Assembly (NCBI RefSeq): GCF_947172395.1
Contig: NC_069097.1
Span: 3,828,142 to 3,892,141, forward strand
Reading direction: 5' to 3'
Length of the DNA: 64,000 nucleotides
DNA from: Bicyclus anynana
Taxonomy: Eukaryota > Arthropoda > Insecta > Lepidoptera > Nymphalidae
Shown here: piece after piece, positions 1 through 8,200 of the stretch
Numbering within the stretch: position 1 is the stretch's first letter
How the letters are laid out: each line of letters starts with the position of its first letter
The notes under the pieces: generated by a model
Told to the model about the DNA's origin: nothing
Database searches by the model: none
What the model saw: the letters and a program-made list of their open reading frames with translations, nothing else
Made by a program: the position numbers and the translations under genes

Positions 1-857
1 CCTCGCTAGACGTTACTTTTCTGTCAAAGTATATGAATTATGATCAACGATCTAATGCGATTATAGAAAATTATAAAAAATTGGTTAAAGAGCTCCGTAA
101 AAATACCTTTTTGTGTAATTGAATTGTGTAAAAAACGGGCAAAAACTTCTAGTTTAGTATAAGATATATACCAAATCTAAGCTCATTTTCTTCAGAAAAT
201 GACAGACAATTTTGTTCGTGACTATGAGTGCGATACAGGTCCTTCTATAATTGGTCTGAGCTTTAAACCTACTCCCAAGGTCACAAGTCCAGGACCTGCT
301 CGAGATGTTTTCTCTGCCACAAAATAATGGTACAATCACTATCGCTGCTCCCCGTCACTTCACATTCGTGTGTGGTAAAGCATGTTAAGCCGTCGGTCCA
401 GCCCCCCCTAGCCTAGTTGATTCTCTTTCTACGATCGCTAACGCTTCGAAAACTAGAAAGATGTATGGGAATGACATCTGCTATCAGGTCTCGTGATCAA
501 GATCTGTGATTCCCATACATTTATCTAGTTTTATCACTTGGCTAGGGGGGCAGGTTATTATTATTTACATATAATAGTGTTATTACAAAATCGCATAATA
601 TCACCCTAATTCCGCATTGAGGCAGCGTGGCGGGTCTTATCTCTATATTCGCTCTTCTTTACGGAGGATTCTTTTGCCTGATTCTGTAGTGTCCTTTAAA
701 ATAATCTGATTATGTAATATGTATGCATAATCAGAATAACTTATGTTATTGGTTAACTTTAATTATTATACTAAACTATTACAGAATAAGGAAATAAATT
801 ATTTTACGAGTACTACCTACTTGTACCTAAATGTTGTGAATTAAGCATAGACCTTAC
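1..857. other. Dynein gene intron 1 (partial), repeat-bearing
   Basis: No second exon was recognised. It holds a MITE-like foldback (402-551) and a SINE-like tail near 596-660. The rest is unassigned AT-rich DNA. Confidence 0.4.
402..551. repeat. Small foldback (MITE-like) with CCCCCCTAGCC termini
   Basis: The left end reads CCCCCCTAGCCTAGT and the right end TTGGCTAGGGGGG, giving terminal inverted repeats. The interior TTCTCTTTCTACGATCGCTA and the following CTTCGAAAACTA match the arms of the foldback at 38639-39105, so both belong to one family. Confidence 0.55.
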
Positions 858-1075
858 CTTACAGAGTTTACCCAATGTTCCGACGTAGTCCCAGTGTTCT
901 GGATACCAAAATGTACTGGATTCCGTAGGATATAGTTTTTGTACATGGCTGGGTTTGATGGGATACTGACACATAGATTTGGACCATGATCTCCGAAAAG
1001 AGTTTGCCTTCCAAATCCCTTCCTACGTCGCGTATACTCGTATGTGATCTCTACTTTCTCTTGCTTCTCTACCAT
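858..1075 (-). CDS. Dnai2: Axonemal dynein intermediate chain, DNAI2 family, first coding exon (partial gene)
   Basis: Intermediate chain 2 is a WD-repeat subunit of the outer dynein arm in motile cilia and sperm flagella. This exon starts with ATG at 1075-1073 and encodes about 72 residues. Recognisable features are the opening ITYEYTRRRKGFGRQ, matching the family pattern of a beta strand followed by a basic FGKQ-like motif, and then NPVHFGIQNTGTTSEHWVNS, matching the conserved ERNPVDTGIQ..SEHE.NSE stretch of vertebrate DNAI2. The exon most likely ends at AAG|GTAAGG (858/857). TCT|GTAAGG five bases upstream is a second possible donor. No second exon is convincing in bases 1-850, so the WD repeats must lie beyond the left edge. 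The gene follows MEIOB on the same strand. The family is clear; the exact donor is not. Confidence 0.75.
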
Positions 1076-1079
1076 TTTT

Positions 1080-1207
1080 TATTATCAGTAAATATATCTT
1101 GGCTATATTCTATTATCAGTAGGTAAATATGTCTTGGATATATTCTATTATCAGTAGGTAAATATGTCTTGGATATATTCTATTATCAGTAAATATGTCT
1201 TGGCTAT
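1080..1207. repeat. Tandem repeat, 31-35 bp unit, about four copies, next to the dynein start codon
   Basis: Units beginning TATTATCAGTA and containing AAATATGTCTTGG recur four times, some with an extra AGGT. The array begins 5 bp upstream of the DNAI2-family start codon, so it lies in the 5' UTR or core promoter of that gene. Confidence 0.8.
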
Positions 1208-2053
1208 CGCACAGGTAAGCGTTGTGCTTAGAGTTTGATCAATAAATTAAATAGTGATAGTTGGTAGGTAACCAGGATACATTCGGAAATGGTAAACAAC
1301 ATATTAGGTAATTAAAATAAACAGTTTAAATATTCCAATATTTTATTTAATCTGAAATAATATTAAGTTACATAGATATTACATTAAATCAATTAACAAC
1401 TTTAGGTAACTACCTACCTACATGTAACTATTCTGTTACAATATTAAGGGCTATTTTCACCGCTTTGTGATAAGTGATTGATAGTTTTCACAAGTTTATT
1501 CTTTGTCATTTGAATGGGTATGATGACTTTTTTTGAATAAATATTGATTTTTACGAAACATTCGGGTATATAAGGTCAATGTTAACTAATTTATACGTAA
1601 AAAGCAAAGATTGTCTGGGTGTTTGCAAAATAAATAAGATTAGGTATAAAATTTCTAAATCTGTTAAATAATCTTTTATAGTAATTAGATGAAAATTCAT
1701 ACAGTTTTAGTTTCCTTATATCAAACATTTTTCAATATTTGAACTATAAACATAAACGCACAAATAACAAACATATTTGTAATTTTGTTTGAACACCCAT
1801 ACAAATTTAACGATCATTATGATCTCCGACGTCATTAATTCGTGCCATTTTGTATGGTGCGTTTTTTCAGGTATGTGGCAGTGCCGCTTATATGACCCAT
1901 TAAATCCCTGTCGCTCCGAAAGTAATGATATATCCTGTTACGTTTAAAATTGCTTTACTATTAGCGTACCTACTCCTAATTTATATACAATTTAAAAAAA
2001 AAATTCATCATTCCTATTCAACATTGACCTCTTATAATAAAAGGATGTTTTTT
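1208..2053. other. Intergenic region between MEIOB 3' end and dynein start
   Basis: No coding exon seen. Bases 1501-1945 resemble, in inverted orientation, bases 50640-51110 (shared segments include ATGAAAATTCATACAGTTTTAG and CGGGTATA near a TCAATGTTAACTAATTTATA run), so this is a dispersed repeat of unknown class. The rest is AT-rich unique-looking DNA. Confidence 0.5.
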
Positions 2054-2066
2054 TTTAATTTTTAAT
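2054..2066 (-). other. Probable MEIOB poly(A) signals (ATTAAA, two copies)
   Basis: On the minus strand two ATTAAA hexamers lie about 40 bp downstream of the MEIOB stop codon and are followed by A-rich sequence. ATTAAA is the commonest variant of AATAAA. Placement is an inference without transcript ends. Confidence 0.4.
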
Positions 2067-2104
2067 TGAAATAAACAATATTTATGTTTTTAAAGTTAGG
2101 TAAA

Positions 2105-2263
2105 TCAATATAAAGGTATTGGATCAGCCGCTGAGGCACGTCGCAAGGATAAGACGACGAGGCGCGCTGACGTCACTGCTATCTTAGTGCAGCATTGCTC
2201 CAGCAGGAATCTCCAACGGAGGGACGCTCGGTCATCAGCTGACATTGAGACTAATTGATTCGC
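2105..2263 (-). CDS. MEIOB: MEIOB exon 9, terminal (residues 359-410)
   Basis: Acceptor TTTTGTCAG at 2264. Encodes ANQLVSMSADDRASLRWRFL then LEQCCTKIAV, aligned without gaps to VHEFLAMTDEQKTALKWQFLLERSKIYLKF of the vertebrate C terminus. TGA at 2107-2105. It ends about 15 residues earlier than the human protein. Confidence 0.85.
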   Translation of the reverse strand, partial: ANQLVSMSADDRASLRWRFLLEQCCTKIAVTSARLVVLSLRRASAADPIPLY

Positions 2264-5200
2264 CTGACAAAAGATATATTTGTCGAGGATTAGATAATAA
2301 TAGGCACTAATATTATCTAATCTTACACTAAATAGAGTTAGTAATGTATCACGACTTTCCTATAGTACCGTGTTACTCACTATTTCTATGTTGTCTGTGG
2401 CTGTATGTATGAGTCGGTTGCCATGTTTTTTTCGGAATGACACAGAGGAACGGATTGTAAAAACTAGGGTGCGTAATTGAGTGATATTATTTTTATTAAT
2501 TGTGATCTACTTTATTTAAGTTGGTTTATTGTGTATATTAATTAATGCTTAATACTACTAAAGCATTAGTAGCGAAGTACATGATGAATTAATGCGTAAT
2601 TGATTTTAGCGATTTTAATTTTGTGAACACAAATACTGTTTGAATAAACTGTCCAATCTGTGATTGTGATATAATGATTTTTATTTAATTAACCATTTCT
2701 GAGATGCCTTTTACATTAATTTGATAGCGATATCTGTTAGAAACGTCAAAGAATACGAGTCTTTGTCTGTGGACATCTGTCAGTTGACCATCTCTGAGAA
2801 AGCGAGGCGCGGTAGCTCAGGTGAGGTGAGTTATTCAGCTCAGCACTTGAGTTGGGTCGAATCGGTTTAGTTGTGATTGAGTAAGTTATTGTCCGGCCAT
2901 CGCATTGTTAGTTACTAGTTGGGAGCCAACACGAGTGGAGAAGGGGAGCGTTAACTAGATTTAAAGGAATCCCTTAAACCTACTACTATCGGTCGCTAGT
3001 CCGAGATATAGCCTAATGATAGTTTATCCTGGCTAGTCCATCTGATAGTATCAACAGTATCGTTGAACAATATTGTAGTTAGAGGATAGAACTGTTGTAG
3101 TAAGTCTAGTGATCATTCCAATAGTGATATATAGTGTTAATTTGTGTATTTTGCCGAGACATACGATATCCCGATAATGAGATTTAGTATACCTCCGATA
3201 ATAATGAAAAATAAAAATGAAAATGAAAAAATGAAAATGAATTTTATTCGTTTTATAAACATTACATTACATAGTAGGGCTGAGACCTTCTTTTAAGTGA
3301 AAACTCAAAAAATCAGAAGTGGAATTTAGTCTTTCTCCGACATATTTATATTTTATTATTAAGTTAGCTCTCGACTGCAATATCACCTTTGAACCAATAT
3401 CACCTAACTTGTTTGGAGGATGATGAAAATCCACTATTGTACATACTTAATTATATAAATAGAGTAGCTAAATTCTGATCACTTTTCGCGGTGATTTTGT
3501 AGGCACGTAATATTAATAAAATATCGTTGTTACCGAGTATCCGAAAGCATCTTCAACTACTTTGACCGGTATCCTCGCGTTTAGCTCGCCGGTGTGATCT
3601 GCAAAACGCACCTTCAATTCCTCCAAACTTCCGTCCCTATAAACAGAAACAATAATTGTATTGTATACCCAGAAAATATCATTTTATAACATATGTTGTA
3701 TGTATAGACATTTTTAATTAACTAGCGGACGCCTGCGACTTCGTCCGCGTGGATTTTAGTTTTTCACAAATCCCTCGGGAACCATGGATTTTTCCGGGAT
3801 AAAAAGTAGCCTGTGTTAATCTATGCTATAATATATCTCAATACCAAATTTCAGCTAATTCGGTTAAGTAGTCGAGACGTGAAATAGTAACAAACATTCA
3901 TATCATTAAAATCATCAGTTTCCGCAAATCTTGGGAAACCATAGATTTTTTCGGGATAAAAAGTAGAATATGTGTTAATCCAGAGTAAAATCCAAAGCCA
4001 AATCGCTTTAGTAGTAGCGGCGTTAAAGAGTAACAAACATCCAAACATACTTCCAAACATCCATACAAACTTTCGCGTTTATAATATTACTAGCTGACAC
4101 CGCGCGGTTTCACCCGCGTGGTTCCCGTTCCCGTGGAAATACGGGGATAATATATAGCCTTCCACGATAAATAGGCTATCTAACACTGAAAGAATTTTTC
4201 AAATCGGACCAGTAGTTCCTGAGATTAGCGCGTTCAATCAAACAAACAAACAAACTCTTCAGCTTTATAATATTAGTATAGATAAACTCTTATGTTATAC
4301 GGGGAGTGCATGACGATTTCCTGTAACTCTTTAATGAAAATCCTAATATCCTACTTATATTAGTAGGATATTAGGATTAGGATTTTCATTAAAGAATATA
4401 AGAGTTACAGGAAATCGTCATGCACGCCCTGTATATTAATCAGTCACTAACTTGGAGGTCACAAAGTCGTCCAAGTCCAGATGAGTGAGTAGTGCGTGTA
4501 GCGCGGCGCAGAACGGCACTCCGGAGCTGAGCCGGTCTCGTATCTGCGACACGCACGCCGTGTTCGCGCGCTCGCCGCTCCACGCGGCCCACATAGCCGC
4601 CTCGCCGTCGCCTAGCGGAACACGATCAACCCATATTCGGCTCACTGCTGAGCTCGAGTCTCGTTCCAGAATGAGAGGGGTTTTAGGCCTTAGTCCACCA
4701 CGCTGGCTCAATGCGGATTGGCAGACTTCTCACACGCAGAGAATTAAGAAAATTATCTGGTATGAAGGTTTCCTCACGATGTTTTCCTTCACCGTTTGAG
4801 ACACGTGATAATTATTTAATTTCTTAAAAAGCACACAACTGAAAAGTTGGAGGTGCATGACCCGGACCAGATTCGAACCCACACCCTCCGGAATCGGAGG
4901 CAGAGGTCATATCCACTGGGCTATCACGGACATGATATGTTTGTGATAGAATAGAGTACTTATCTATTAACGGAAATAGTAGTATGAGACGGATATGACG
5001 TCGCTTAATCTCGTGTTGGCTCGTGCCGACAAAAAGTGCCTTGCCGTTCCGTAAAGAGTGGGAGTTAGAGAGGGGTTGCGATCGGTTGGCGGGAACGATT
5101 TGCGATATAAGGTACTCGTCGTACGGTCGGCTTGTGATAGGGTCTCCAACCGTGGCTTTGGCTGGACATCTTACACAAGAACAAAATTTTTGTCTGTTTA

Positions 5201-8200
5201 ATATTTTTGCTCTTGCACGATAAACTCAAGAACGGCTGAACGGCACGTGATGACGGTGCACGAATGTGCGTCAGGACACGCGCGCGTCCGCCACATCAGT
5301 ACGTCCTCCAGCGGACGCCATTGTTCAGCTCTGTGTATATTATTGTTTGCTGCGTACTCACCGGTGCTGGACTGATTGCGCATGTACAGCCGCAGGGACT
5401 CCGCCTCGGGCGTGTGCGGCTGGTGCGTGATCACGGTGCGCGAGCACGTCTGCACGCGCGCCGCCATGTTGCGCCACGACACGCGCGCGTCCGCCACAAA
5501 CAGCACGCTCTCTAGCGGACGCCATTGTTCAGCTCTGTGGTTTTTTTTAATTCAAAGTTATGATTCTTTTAGTTTATCATTTTACTTCAATTCTATATTT
5601 TGATGTAAAAAATTGATTAATAGACATTTATAGTTTCACTTTATTTTATATCATTAGTTATCATTAAGTAGTTAGGTGGTAAGTACTCGTAATACTAGGT
5701 GTTCTACGAGTTTAATCGGGTTTATTTATATTCAATTTTATATTTTATGGGTTAATGTTTGTTACCTTTGAATTGTGTCAATATCAAATGTATCGAGGAT
5801 GACAGGGGCAGGTGTCGTATTGTCCATTATTTCGATAGTACGTACCGTCATATCTGTACCTGAAACGTAGCATTATGAGTTTAGTAGCTATCAGTGGCGA
5901 AGAATGGAAGGTAAGTCGTCCCAAAGAAAAGGAAATTTATACAGTGTGATACAAACTCAGTTTTCTCATATATCTAGATACAATATAACAATGAATATGC
6001 ATGGATTTTTAAAGGTGACCCGGCGGGAATCGGCTTACATGAACTCTTCGCCGCTGGTAGCTATTAGGGTTGATATTTGTGGTAGACGTATTTTAATATG
6101 CAAACCAAATCCTTTCATTAAATACCCCACCCGGATATATTCCCTCTTCCACCATAGCTACCTATTAAACGGCTGAATCAATTTTCATGAAACAAGCCTA
6201 AAACAATCTCCTCACCTACATGAATATCGGTACATCAGTTAGAGAGATACAAGGGCAAATACAGACAAACAGAGTTACACACACGTCAATATTAAGCCGC
6301 AGCCACAGAAAGCTTCTCACGCTGCTCGCGCTGTAACGTGGCCACTCGCTGTCTCTGCCCATTTCCCGAGCAACTTCCCACGCCACTCGTGCAGTGCAGT
6401 ATTTAACTATACTAACTAATACCTACTTTTACTACCTGTCTACTAGGTACTATACCTGTCTTTGTTCTGATGGTTTTCGCTGCTTTGACGGCTTTAACCA
6501 CCACCAATAAGTCTACGTACACATTATTTGTCTGTTCTGTAATCATTTAAAAATACAAATGAATATGCAATTTCGTATAAATATGCAATATGCGAATGAA
6601 TATGCAATTTTGTATAAATATACGATATGTGCTATCAAGTTAATTTTGCGTGAGTGGTTTCATCTTGATGAGACGCTCAACTTTTTAAATTACCAAATTT
6701 TTTGATTCTGGTAGTTGCTAGGCAATAAAAATTTCTCATTACCAGAAGCGAGATTTTTCGTAGTTTTTTTTTAATTTCTACAAGTTAACCGTAGACTACA
6801 ATCTCAATTGATGGTAGGTAAGTGGTGATGCAATCTAAGATGGTAGCGAGTTAAATTTTTAGGAGTAGAATGAAAATCTACACTCTTTTCGGTTTCTACA
6901 CGTCATCGTACCGGAACGCTAAATCGCTTGGCGGTACGTCTTTGCCGGTAGGGTGGTAACTAACCAGAATATATAAAGGTTCAGCATCTAACCAAGATAA
7001 GTCACAGAAAATTAACTTGATAGTAATCAAATTCTAAAATTGCATCTGCACTATATTGGCTGCTATAGTGTATTTATCAGGGTTACTAGGTAATAAAAAT
7101 TTCTTATTAACAGAATTAAGAATTTTCGTAGATATAAACGTTGAGCATCTCATTGAGATAAAGCTACTCAGGGAAATTAACTTGATAGTAACCAAATTCT
7201 ATAAATACTCCCCGGAATAGTATAGTAAATATACAATTAAGTAATAGTATAGTAGGTAATAATGTAACCTGTGATTTTCAATACTTCTGAAAGGCCGCAG
7301 TACCCCGCGCAAGGCTTTGTAGGAACATGCAGGAGCGGCAGGTAAGAGCCGTACGCGTCTCCGTCAAAAGTGTACATATCCGACATGCCTTCGTTCAGTG
7401 ACAGGCAAAATGGAGAAGTCACCTAAAACATAACAACAACTATTATAGTAAAACCAGCTTATGACGATCACGCTTAAAACGATTTCTCGCATAATACGTC
7501 ATTTTACGCCAGTCCCTACAACTTGAGACATGTTTTCATACATTTCCTAACACTTAATACGATTCGTCATCCCGTTTAATACGCCTACATGTCACACGCG
7601 TGTAATTCAAAATGAGACAAATAAATTACAACATATAGATCAGGACATCATAAAGGTCCTAAAACAAGGTTGCAGGACAAGACTAATACTTAATATCCTA
7701 AAGATGCGATTCTAAACTGATGAAGACGCACAGTAAAAGTAAAATTTAATTGAAAATTTCGTAATTGCTAATCCATCAAAATATTTTTGTCATACCAGAA
7801 TAAGTGATTACTTTCAGTACCATAATTAGGTAGTCTTTACACCAAATACCTACACTAATTTTTATAACATCCCATATATCCCGTAAGACGCTTTCCCGTC
7901 TAAGACAGGCTTTTAGTTGGGTCCCTGCGAAATCGTATTAAACGTGTTCTACTGTATTACTATTACTGAGTCTCACTTATGTATGACCTACCACAGTGAC
8001 GGAATCTTGTAAACCCCGGGCACGTTTAGCAGATCCCTATCCTTAGGCGATCGCAGTATACTCCTCACCAGTGCAGGTGGACGAACGACAACTATGTTAA
8101 ATCTCCGTTGGAGATAGTGGCATATAACATTACAAGAGTGAAAGAACATGTACGTAGTATTAAGAATGTGGACACGGACGGTTCAGCAATAGCTTAGCAT

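Noticed and set aside
154..339. Second exon of the dynein gene on the minus strand
   Set aside because: Translation does not match the GVNHVEGGWPKD block expected after exon 1, in any frame examined.
3513..3636. Exon 8 of MEIOB as the terminal exon with stop at 3515-3513
   Set aside because: The donor TACTCG|GTAACA and a phase-matched downstream exon encoding the conserved LRWRFLLEQ block fit the family much better.
4485..4799. 104-codon plus-strand ORF
   Set aside because: Antisense of MEIOB exon 7 running on into SINE-B.
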